A DNA stretch of 15,440 nt from an uncultured Eubacterium sp. (GTDB taxonomy: Bacteria; Bacillota_A; Clostridia; Lachnospirales; Lachnospiraceae): assembly GCA_948759685.1 (NCBI GenBank), contig CAQBGY010000050.1, positions 1 to 15,440 on the forward strand, given 5' to 3'. The translations under genes were made by a program, and so were the position numbers. A model generated the notes under the pieces. It did not search any database, was not told where the DNA came from, and saw nothing but the letters and a program-made list of their open reading frames with translations. This document shows, in pieces, positions 7,532 to 14,286 of this stretch (its first letter is position 1; each line of letters begins with the position of its first letter).

Positions 7532-7601
7532 TTTAAATACCTCCTTAATTTGAAAATGCTACTCCTTGAATAGGATATGTGTCATCCTTCATTCGGGTAT
7601 C

Positions 7602-7630
7602 ATATTAAAACGAATGGAAATTTTAGTCAA
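7602..7630 (-). promoter_or_regulatory. Sigma-A-type promoter for the HPr-like gene
   Basis: Read on the - strand, TTGACT (7630-7625) and TAATAT (7607-7602) are separated by exactly 17 bases. The start site would be near 7595, giving a leader of about 64 bases. An inverted repeat CATTCG (7590-7595)/CGAATG (7611-7616) straddles the -10 and start site and could be an operator. Confidence 0.72.
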
Positions 7631-7814
7631 GAAAAGAGAGGAATGAAAAATTAACAAACTTTTTTTATAAAAACAAAAAAGTACAGGCATATTTTTGTGT
7701 TTTAAATAAGGTTATTAACAAGATTGGGTAAAAGTAAAGCAAATATTGCATTTTTACATGAATATATAGCAATATTTACTAAAAATAACAGAAAAAAACT
7801 ATAAAAAAATTTTT

Positions 7815-7843
7815 TTGTCATAGGACAAATTGATACGTAATAT
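7815..7843 (+). promoter_or_regulatory. Promoter candidate for spmA
   Basis: TTGTCA (7815-7820) and TAATAT (7838-7843) are spaced by 17 bases, a sigma-A-type arrangement. The start site would be near 7850, 26 bases before the ATG. The small palindrome TTGTC-ATAG-GACAA (7815-7828) overlaps the -35 box. A sporulation sigma-E promoter, which drives spmA in Bacillus, is not clearly visible. Confidence 0.6.
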
Positions 7844-7875
7844 GATGTTAGCAAATAGTATATAAAGAGGATAAT

Positions 7876-8487
7876 ATGCTTAATTATATCTGGGCGTTTA
7901 TGATTGTTATCGGAGTAATATATGGTGTAGCGACAGGAACAATAGAACAGGTGGGTAACGGTGCAATAGAGTCAGCGGAAGAAGCAGTAAAACTTTGCAT
8001 TACAATGCTGGGAATCATGAGTATGTGGATGGGTTTTATGAAAGTGGCGGAAAACTCGGGATTGATAAGGAAAGCAGAAAAGGGATTAGAACCTGTTGTA
8101 AGATGGTTATTTCCTAATATGCCAAAAGAACATAAAGCAAGACCACATATTACGACGAATATTATTGCAAACCTGTTAGGTCTGGGGTGGGCTGCTACTC
8201 CGGCAGGTTTAAAAGCTATGGAGGAATTGTCAAAGGATCCAATTCCTCAAAATGGGAAAGTTATCCCCGGTCACATATCGACAAATGAAATGTGTACTTT
8301 TTTAGTAATAAATATATCTTCTCTGCAGCTGATTCCTGTTAATATGATTGCATATAGAAGCCAGTATCATTCCCAAAGTCCTGCATCGATTGTAGCGCCG
8401 GCGATATTGGCAACAACAATTAGTACTTTGGCAGGGGTAATTTTTTGTAAAATAATGTGCAGAAGAAAAGTAAAAGTCAGGGAATAG
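7876..8487 (+). CDS. spmA: Spore maturation protein A (SpmA), nucleoside-recognition/GATE domain
   Basis: This 203-residue membrane protein matches SpmA of endospore formers in length and pattern. The N-terminal hydrophobic segment is followed by an amphipathic stretch, the conserved region ITTNIIANLLGLGWAATPAG in the middle, a segment NEMCTFLVINISSLQLIP, and a hydrophobic C-terminal helix with a basic tail. In Bacillus, SpmA and SpmB together are needed for spore core dehydration and heat resistance. Here no spmB follows: the next unit is the cobalamin operon. AAAGAGG precedes the ATG by about 5 bases. Its presence suggests a sporulating lineage, though a retained orphan is possible. No clear terminator follows it. 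Confidence 0.88.
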   Translation: MLNYIWAFMIVIGVIYGVATGTIEQVGNGAIESAEEAVKLCITMLGIMSMWMGFMKVAENSGLIRKAEKGLEPVVRWLFPNMPKEHKARPHITTNIIANLLGLGWAATPAGLKAMEELSKDPIPQNGKVIPGHISTNEMCTFLVINISSLQLIPVNMIAYRSQYHSQSPASIVAPAILATTISTLAGVIFCKIMCRRKVKVRE

Positions 8488-8517
8488 ATGGAAACAAAAT
8501 ACATGAGAATAATAAAT

Positions 8518-8546
8518 TTGACATCAAATGTCACATAAGTTACAAT
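8518..8546 (+). promoter_or_regulatory. Strong sigma-A-type promoter of the cobalamin operon
   Basis: A perfect TTGACA (8518-8523) and TACAAT (8541-8546) are separated by 17 bases. Transcription would begin near 8553, just upstream of the riboswitch aptamer. This is the best promoter match in the window. Confidence 0.85.
8519..8533. promoter_or_regulatory. Palindrome overlapping the -35 box (candidate operator)
   Basis: TGACAT-CAA-ATGTCA is a perfect 6+6 inverted repeat that covers most of the -35 element and the start of the spacer. Its position suits a repressor site, but the sequence does not match a regulator motif I can name with confidence. Confidence 0.4.
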
Positions 8547-8568
8547 AATTAGGTCAATTTGATATAAA

Positions 8569-8744
8569 TTGTTGTGGTCTGGGATAAGAAAAATAATCTG
8601 TCGCCAGTTTAAGGGAAGTCCGGTGTGAATCCGGCACAGTCTTTCTCTACTGTATGAGGGACGAACAAAGCAAAATGCCACGGGAGAGTCCTGGAAGGCG
8701 CTTTTAGTAGAATGAACTTAAGTCAGGATATGTCAACACAACAA
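8569..8744 (+). ncRNA. Cobalamin riboswitch aptamer
   Basis: The conserved B12-box core is clear: AAGGGAAGTCCGGTGTGAAT with CCGGCACAGTC after it, then a GCCACGGGAGAGTCCTGG segment, and the 3' core AGTCAGGATA (8721-8730). The outer P1 helix can be drawn exactly: TTGTTGTG (8569-8576) pairs with CACAACAA (8737-8744). The RNA begins about 16 bases after the predicted transcription start. A small hairpin TTCGC/GCGAA (8752-8768) lies between the aptamer and the terminator. Ligand selectivity (adenosyl- versus methyl- or hydroxo-cobalamin) cannot be decided here. Confidence 0.93.
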
Positions 8745-8780
8745 ACCAGAATTCGCAGGCAAGGCGAAGAGGATATATAT

Positions 8781-8821
8781 GTTATCTGACAGATGATGAA
8801 GGTCTGTCAGACAGCTTTTTT
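8781..8821 (+). terminator. Riboswitch-controlled intrinsic terminator
   Basis: TCTGACAGA (8785-8793) and TCTGTCAGA (8803-8811) form a perfect 9-bp stem with a 9-base loop, extendable towards G8781-C8815 past one mismatch, followed by six T residues (8816-8821). The 5' arm TATCTGAC (8783-8790) can instead pair with GTCAGGATA (8722-8730) of the aptamer core with one bulged G. This gives a plausible antiterminator when no cobalamin is bound. Confidence 0.85.
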
Positions 8822-8891
8822 AGTCTTGCAATTTTGCAGGGCTTTTCTTTTATTCATTTCTGGAAATTATCAATGGCAGAAGGAGGATAAA

Positions 8892-10004
8892 ATGAACAGA
8901 ATTACAAAAAAGGTTTTGTCAGCAGTGATTGTATTGGCGATGGTTTTATCTACAATTACTGTTACATTTGCAGAAGAAGCAAAAACAATTAAGGTTACTA
9001 TGAGTATTGAGAGATTTACAATTGGACAAGGTTTCTTAGTAGAACCGATGATAGTAGAACTTAATGAAGGGGCGTCTGTACAGGATGTATTAGAAAAAGC
9101 AGCAGAGGAAAAGAACATCAAACTAAATGGAACAACAAGTGAATATGGATATTATTTAGAGAGCATCAGCAATGCAGATACAGGTGCTATAAATATTCCA
9201 CAGACGATTCAGGATATGGCAAGTATTGATGTTGATTATGGAAGCGGTTATGTTTATCATTATGATGCACCAACAAATACCAGTACAAATAAATTATTTG
9301 AGGATGAACAGAAATTAGGAACTGGTTCTTATACAGAATTGTCCGGCTGGTTGTATAGCATTAATAATAAAGAATCGAGTAATGGAATGAGTTCTCAGCC
9401 TGTGAAAGATGGTGATGTTGTAAGAATACAGTTTAGTGTATATGCAGGAGGGGCTGATTTAGGATTTCACAGTTGGTATGATAATATTGAAAGTGCAAAG
9501 TTAGCTGATAAGGATAAGCTGATGAAGCAGGCAGCAGGTGTTGATGCGGAAGGAGAATTGAAAGAGGCAAGAGCAGAGGCAGTCAGAGTTCTTGAAAAGT
9601 ATGATGCTACACAGGAAGAAGTAGATAAAGCATTGCTAAATCTGGGTTATGTAGAGGAAACAACAGAGCCGGAGACAACCACTGCAGCACCAACAACACC
9701 GGAAACTACTACGATTGCACCATTAAAAAGAGTAACAATAAAAAAATTAACGAATGTTAAAAAGTATAAAGTAAAAATAAAGATTAATAAAGTAACCGGG
9801 GCAAAAGGTTATCAGTACCGGTATGCAACAAATAAGAAATTTAAAAAGAGCAAAGTGAAAACGACTACAAAGACTACTTATACAACGAAGAAACTTTCAA
9901 AAAAAGTTCGGTGTTATGTGAAAGTCAGAGCCTACAGAATAATAAAAGGAAAAAAGAGTTTTGGCAGGTGGAGTAAAGTAAAATCTTTGAAAGTAAAAAA
10001 ATAA
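8892..10004 (+). CDS. Secreted DUF4430-domain protein, probable cobalamin-binding surface protein
   Basis: This 370-residue protein has a Sec signal peptide (basic MNRITKK, hydrophobic core, likely cut after TFA at residue 27). A DUF4430 domain spans roughly residues 57-171: GASVQDVLEKAA, then YGYYLESI, SGWLYSINN and VKDGDVVRI. This is the fold of the C-terminal beta domain of transcobalamin. A helical segment (about 180-223) follows, then a Thr/Pro-rich linker (226-247). The Lys-rich C-terminal domain (250-370) resembles the fibronectin-III-like tails of Lachnospiraceae surface proteins. No lipobox, sortase motif or membrane anchor is present; the basic tail may bind the wall. An upstream in-frame ATG at 8793 lies inside the terminator and is rejected; AGGAGG precedes 8892. 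It is the first gene behind the riboswitch. Confidence 0.85.
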   Translation: MNRITKKVLSAVIVLAMVLSTITVTFAEEAKTIKVTMSIERFTIGQGFLVEPMIVELNEGASVQDVLEKAAEEKNIKLNGTTSEYGYYLESISNADTGAINIPQTIQDMASIDVDYGSGYVYHYDAPTNTSTNKLFEDEQKLGTGSYTELSGWLYSINNKESSNGMSSQPVKDGDVVRIQFSVYAGGADLGFHSWYDNIESAKLADKDKLMKQAAGVDAEGELKEARAEAVRVLEKYDATQEEVDKALLNLGYVEETTEPETTTAAPTTPETTTIAPLKRVTIKKLTNVKKYKVKIKINKVTGAKGYQYRYATNKKFKKSKVKTTTKTTYTTKKLSKKVRCYVKVRAYRIIKGKKSFGRWSKVKSLKVKK

Positions 10005-10022
10005 AAAGAAAGCAGGCGAAAG

Positions 10023-11882
10023 ATGAGCAGATGTTGGAACAAGTTAATTCAATATATTTCCGTAGTAGGTATAGCGTTTATATGCCTATTGGTATTTGCT
10101 GTGCCTGCACAGGGAAGTACGATTCTGACGAAATCACAGACGAAGAATTATCTTGATAAAATATCTGAATATGAAATAAGTAAAGTAGCTAGTCCCACCT
10201 ATGGCAGCGTAGGTGGGGAGTGGCTTATTATGGGGCTTGCCAGATATGGGACATTGACGGAATCTTATTTAAATATATATTTGAATAATCTGAAATCTGA
10301 AGTGGAGAAATGTCATGGTGTTTTATCAAAAAATAAGTATACGGAATATGCAAGGGTAGTATTGGCATTGACATCTGTAAATACTGCACCGGATAATTTT
10401 GCAGGATATAATCTGCTTAGGCCATTAGCAGAATTAGATCATGTTGTAAAAACGGGAATGAATAGTGTGGCGTTTTGTCTGCTGGCATTTGATTGTGGAA
10501 ATTATGAAATTCCGGATACAGCAAAAGAATATACAGGAGAAAAAACAACACGGGAAAAATTGATTTCTATATTGCTGGATAATCAGTTAAATGATGGTGG
10601 ATGGGCGATTACAGGAAAAAAATCAGAAGCAGATGTGACTGCAATGGTATTACAGGCACTGTCAAAGTATCGTAAGCAGAAAAAGGTGGAGAATGCTATT
10701 GAGAGTGGTGTGAAAATGTTATCAGCCAGACAAAATAAATCCGGGGCTTTTTCCAGTGGAGGAAGTGAAAATTGTGAAAGTACCGCTCAGGTATTAGCAG
10801 CTTTGACAGCATTGGATATTAAGGTATCAGATAATCGTTTTATAAAAGATAATCATACAGTATTGGATGGATTGTTACAATATTATCAGGATGGTGGTTT
10901 TAAACATACAGAAGACAGTTTTGTAAATCAGATGTCGACGGAACAGGCAATGTACTCACTGACGGCATACTATAGAAGTTTGTCAGATGAAAATGGTTTA
11001 TATAACATGAACGACAATAAAAATTCGTTTAAGAACAAGACAAAAGAGAAGAAACGAAAAGATAATATTTCCTTAAATCAGAAAAGTAATAAAAAGAGAG
11101 CATCAAGAAAGATTGATATAACAGGACAAAACAAAACAGGTGATTCCTTACAGAAGAATACAGATACGAGTGTGAAGGAAACACAAGAAGGTTTGGCGGA
11201 AAATAATAAAGCAAAAAAGAAATTGAAGAGAAAGAATAAAAAAACACCAGAAACGCTGATAGAAGAGACTGAAGAGAAAAACAGTCAGGAAAATATGACA
11301 AAAGAAAAAATGATGCAGAATAACAAACCAGCGAAGAATTATAAATGGCTTGGAATAATTTTAGGAGTTTTGGGATTAACTGCAGCAGGAATATTTTTGA
11401 AAAGAAAAAATAATTTTTTTATTATGCTTATCACAGTCTGTCTGATTTTTGGCGGATGCACAAAAGGTAAGTCAGAAGATGAGATAAAGGAGACTGCAGG
11501 AAACTGCACAATATTAGTAGAATGTTCTACAATTTATGATAATTTAGACGATCTGGATGATGGATTAAAAGCGCATATTCCGAAAGATGGCGTTATATTG
11601 AAGGAACAAGAGGTTTCTTTCAAAAAAGATGACAGTGTTTATGATGTTCTTTCCAGAGAATTAAAAAAGAACAATATATTAATGGAAGCATCTTTCACAG
11701 GAACGAATGCCTATATAGAAGGAATTGATAATATTTACGAATTTTCCTGTGGAGGACAGTCAGGGTGGCTGTATTGTGTGAATGGGGAGTATCAGCAAAA
11801 AAGCTGCAGTGAGTATAAGGTAAAAGCCGGTGACAAAATAGAATGGCACTATACGTGCGATTTAGGTGAGGACTTAAGATAA
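10023..11882 (+). CDS. Transcobalamin-like protein: alpha/alpha-barrel plus DUF4430 domain, double membrane segment
   Basis: This 619-residue protein has a signal peptide likely cut after VPA (residue 29). Residues ~35-325 look like a prenyltransferase/squalene-cyclase-type alpha/alpha barrel with repeated Gly-aromatic turns: LNDGGW at 189-194, QNKSGAF at 237-243, YQDGGF at 288-293. A Lys/Glu/Asn-rich linker (~330-440) leads to a hydrophobic segment (442-459), a KRKN turn (460-463), and a second hydrophobic segment ending in IFGGC (lipobox-like, Cys479). A DUF4430 domain follows (~530-615, with GWLYCVNG and KAGDKIEWHY). Barrel plus this domain is the plan of intrinsic factor and transcobalamin. 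The reading frame is open throughout; Met468 begins a lipoprotein-like signal but has no ribosome site, so one fused product is favoured. The ribosome site at the start is weak. The stop overlaps the next start by one base. Confidence 0.82.
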   Translation: MSRCWNKLIQYISVVGIAFICLLVFAVPAQGSTILTKSQTKNYLDKISEYEISKVASPTYGSVGGEWLIMGLARYGTLTESYLNIYLNNLKSEVEKCHGVLSKNKYTEYARVVLALTSVNTAPDNFAGYNLLRPLAELDHVVKTGMNSVAFCLLAFDCGNYEIPDTAKEYTGEKTTREKLISILLDNQLNDGGWAITGKKSEADVTAMVLQALSKYRKQKKVENAIESGVKMLSARQNKSGAFSSGGSENCESTAQVLAALTALDIKVSDNRFIKDNHTVLDGLLQYYQDGGFKHTEDSFVNQMSTEQAMYSLTAYYRSLSDENGLYNMNDNKNSFKNKTKEKKRKDNISLNQKSNKKRASRKIDITGQNKTGDSLQKNTDTSVKETQEGLAENNKAKKKLKRKNKKTPETLIEETEEKNSQENMTKEKMMQNNKPAKNYKWLGIILGVLGLTAAGIFLKRKNNFFIMLITVCLIFGGCTKGKSEDEIKETAGNCTILVECSTIYDNLDDLDDGLKAHIPKDGVILKEQEVSFKKDDSVYDVLSRELKKNNILMEASFTGTNAYIEGIDNIYEFSCGGQSGWLYCVNGEYQQKSCSEYKVKAGDKIEWHYTCDLGEDLR

Positions 11883-12742
11883 TGAAAGATGAGTTTTCAA
11901 GATTTCATCCGTTAGTAAATTTCATATATTATTTGGTAGTATTAGGACTTACTATGTTTCAGATGCAGTTAGGGCTGGTGCTGATTTCTATATTTTCAGC
12001 ATTGGCTTATTACTTTTGTTTAAAAGGACGGGAAGGAGTAAAGTATCTGTTGATAGTAAGTTTCGTTTTTTTCGTTTCGTCCTTTATAAATCCATTGTTT
12101 TCTCATAGAGGAGGAACATTGTTATTCTATTTGTTTACCGGTAATCCGGTGACGTTGGAGTCGATTATATATGGTATTGTGTCTTCTGCGATTATATGCA
12201 GTATGCTTATATGGTTTTCTACGTTTTATCAGATAATGGGGATAGAAAGATTTTTTGGAGCAGTGGGAAAATTTGTGCCTCATGTGGCATTACTTGTTTC
12301 TATGATATTGAGATTTATACCAAAATACATGAAACACTATAAAGAGGTTTCTTCGGTCAATGAAGATGAAGGAGAAAAATTTATTAGAAAAATAAAGAGA
12401 GGCAGCAAAGTTTTTTCTATAACAACAACATGGGCATTGGAGAATTCGATTGATACAGCAGACTCGATGAAAGCCAGAGGGTTTGGAGTAAGGAAAAGGA
12501 CAAACTACAGTAATTACAAAATAGAAAAACGGGATATTGGTGTGATGATATGGATTATTGTATTTGCAGGTATTATTTTATGGGCATCATGCAAAGATAT
12601 GGTTTTTACATATTACTATCCATATATCGCTTATAAAGGAAATATTTTTGTTTATATTCTTTATGCATTGTTATGTTTGATACCGGTTTTTATTAATATC
12701 AGGGAGGGATTAAGATGGCGCAGATTGAAATCAAAGATTTAA
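11882..12742 (+). CDS. cbrV: ECF transporter T (membrane) subunit of the cobalamin importer
   Basis: This 286-residue CbiQ/EcfT-family membrane protein couples the substrate-binding S subunit to the ATPases. It has several hydrophobic helices at the N-terminal half, a basic cytoplasmic region, the coupling-helix motif MKARGFG with Ala-Arg-Gly at residues 198-200, and two or more helices after it. The start ATG shares a base with the preceding TAA (TAATG), so translation is coupled to the transcobalamin-like protein. Its 3' end is overlapped by 28 bases by the ATPase gene. The symbol follows the naming used for predicted cobalamin ECF modules, recalled rather than checked; the family assignment is firmer than the substrate. 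Confidence 0.88.
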   Translation: MKDEFSRFHPLVNFIYYLVVLGLTMFQMQLGLVLISIFSALAYYFCLKGREGVKYLLIVSFVFFVSSFINPLFSHRGGTLLFYLFTGNPVTLESIIYGIVSSAIICSMLIWFSTFYQIMGIERFFGAVGKFVPHVALLVSMILRFIPKYMKHYKEVSSVNEDEGEKFIRKIKRGSKVFSITTTWALENSIDTADSMKARGFGVRKRTNYSNYKIEKRDIGVMIWIIVFAGIILWASCKDMVFTYYYPYIAYKGNIFVYILYALLCLIPVFINIREGLRWRRLKSKI

Positions 12743-14286
12743 GTTTTAAATATAAAGTATCTGATAAACAAAGTCTGAAGAATGTCTCTCTAAGTATTGA
12801 AAAAGGGCAGTTCATTGTTGTGTGTGGAAAGTCCGGCTGTGGCAAAACGACATTTCTGCGATGTTTGAAACCACAAATCAGACCGGCAGGAAATGTTGAA
12901 GGGACAGTAAGCTTTGACGGTCAGAATATAGAGGAAATGACAGATGAAGAGCAGGCAAAAAAAATAGGTTATGTCATGCAGAATCCGGAACATCAGATTG
13001 TGACAGATAAAGTGTGGCATGAACTGGCATTTGGATTAGAGAATTTTGGGGAGAAAAGTGAATATATACGTGCTAAGACAGCAGAAATCGCAGAGTATTT
13101 TGATATTACCGGCTGGTACAACGAAGATACGGACTCGTTGTCAGGGGGGCAGAAACAACTATTGAATCTGGCAGCAGTTATGGTAATGGGTCCGGAAGTG
13201 CTTGTCTTAGATGAACCAACAGCTCAGTTAGATCCGATTGCAGCAGAAAGATTCTTAGATATATTAAAGAAAATAAATGAAGATTTTGGCATTACTGTAA
13301 TTATTTCAGAACATCGTCTGAATTATGTTTTAAAAAAGGCAGACAAAGTGCTGGTGTTAGAAAAAGGTGAAGTAAGTGATTATGGTAAAATAAGAGAAGT
13401 GGTGAAAAAAGGTCTGTCTATGGATATAGAGCCTTTAATGCCTGTGCCAAGCAGGATTTTTGGGCAGAGTGAAGGAGAAGTCCCTATATCTGTAGCTGAG
13501 GGACGAAGATGGCTGGAAAACAATTGGAATCGTAAGAGAAAAAAAGAGTTAAACGGGATAGATTCTGAAAAGAACAAAGATAAAGGAACACGAAAAAAAC
13601 AATACAGTGTTTTATGTAAGGATATTTGGTTTCGTTATGAAAAAAATGGTCGTGATATTGTTCAGGGATTAAATCTGCAAGTTGAAAAAGGAGAAATCTT
13701 TGCGATTCTTGGAGGAAACGGAACAGGGAAGACAACCACGCTTCTTTTGTTGTCTAAAATTTTGAAGGCATACAGAGGTAAGTTGAAAATGAACGGAAAG
13801 GCAGTGTTACTGCCGCATAATGTACAGATTTTATTTGAAAGGGAGACTGTTTCAGAGGAGTTGGAAAATGTTTCTGATAAAATGATAAAGGAAATGAAAT
13901 TGGAAGCACTTATGAAGATGCATCCTTATGATTTAAGCGGTGGTGAACAGCAGAAAGCAGCGCTTGCAAAAATATTGTCTAAAGAGCCGGATATTTTACT
14001 ATTGGATGAGCCGACAAAGGGGATGGATAATATTTTTAAAGAAGAGTTGGGAAGATTTTTAAAATGTCTGGCAGCAAGTGGAAAAACGATTATCATAGTT
14101 AGTCATGATTTAGATTTCTGTGGAGAGTTTGTGGACCGGTGCGGGCTTTTTGCCAATGGCAGTCTTATCTCAGAATCAGATGTTAGGGAGTTTTTTGTAA
14201 ATAACAGGTTTTATACAACGACAGTGGCAAAAATGTCAAAGGGAATTGTAGAGAATGCTTATAAAATGGAGGATATTATATGTTAA
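12715..14286 (+). CDS. cbrU: Fused double ATPase (EcfA-EcfA') of the cobalamin ECF transporter
   Basis: This 523-residue protein carries two ABC ATPase domains in one chain. Domain 1: Walker A GKSGCGKT (38-45), Q-loop Gln89, signature LSGGQ (132-136), Walker B VLVLDE ending at 157, His190. A charged linker (~255-285) follows. Domain 2: Walker A GGNGTGKT (323-330), Gln361, signature LSGGE (397-401), Walker B ILLLDE ending at 422, His454. All catalytic residues are present in both halves, so both sites could hydrolyse ATP. Domain 2 is shorter between Walker A and Q-loop, and between Q-loop and signature. The start lies inside the T-subunit gene behind GGGAGGG, and the end overlaps the S-subunit gene by 7 bases. 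Confidence 0.92.
   Translation: MAQIEIKDLSFKYKVSDKQSLKNVSLSIEKGQFIVVCGKSGCGKTTFLRCLKPQIRPAGNVEGTVSFDGQNIEEMTDEEQAKKIGYVMQNPEHQIVTDKVWHELAFGLENFGEKSEYIRAKTAEIAEYFDITGWYNEDTDSLSGGQKQLLNLAAVMVMGPEVLVLDEPTAQLDPIAAERFLDILKKINEDFGITVIISEHRLNYVLKKADKVLVLEKGEVSDYGKIREVVKKGLSMDIEPLMPVPSRIFGQSEGEVPISVAEGRRWLENNWNRKRKKELNGIDSEKNKDKGTRKKQYSVLCKDIWFRYEKNGRDIVQGLNLQVEKGEIFAILGGNGTGKTTTLLLLSKILKAYRGKLKMNGKAVLLPHNVQILFERETVSEELENVSDKMIKEMKLEALMKMHPYDLSGGEQQKAALAKILSKEPDILLLDEPTKGMDNIFKEELGRFLKCLAASGKTIIIVSHDLDFCGEFVDRCGLFANGSLISESDVREFFVNNRFYTTTVAKMSKGIVENAYKMEDIIC

Larger units (their letters stand above)
7532..7875. other. AT-rich divergent intergenic region
   Basis: This region holds the leader and promoter of the HPr-like gene on the left and the promoter of spmA on the right. 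The middle (7631-7814) is very AT-rich with homopolymer runs and no supported gene. It includes a 9-bp inverted repeat, AAATATTGC (7741-7749) and GCAATATTT (7769-7777), of unknown function. Confidence 0.7.

Noticed and set aside
7815..7828. Possible Spo0A box (TTTGTC...) at the spmA promoter
   Set aside because: It lacks the GAA/TTC part of the TGTCGAA consensus in both orientations.
7817..7840. Possible sigma-E promoter (GTCATAGG ... GATACGTA) upstream of spmA
   Set aside because: The two boxes are only about 7-9 bases apart, too close for a sigma-E promoter; a sigma-A arrangement fits better.
8793..8891. Earlier in-frame ATG extending the first DUF4430 protein by 33 residues
   Set aside because: It starts inside the riboswitch terminator hairpin, lacks a ribosome site, and would bury the signal peptide; ATG 8892 has AGGAGG at the right distance.
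11029..11301. Minus-strand open frame in the linker of the transcobalamin-like protein
   Set aside because: It is the reverse of a Lys/Glu/Asn-rich coding stretch, which produces a Phe/Ser/Leu-rich artefact; no ribosome site.
11424..11882. Separate gene for a DUF4430 lipoprotein starting at Met468 of the 619-residue frame
   Set aside because: The frame is continuous and no Shine-Dalgarno site precedes this ATG, only an A/T-rich stretch; kept as a hypothesis under the fusion finding.
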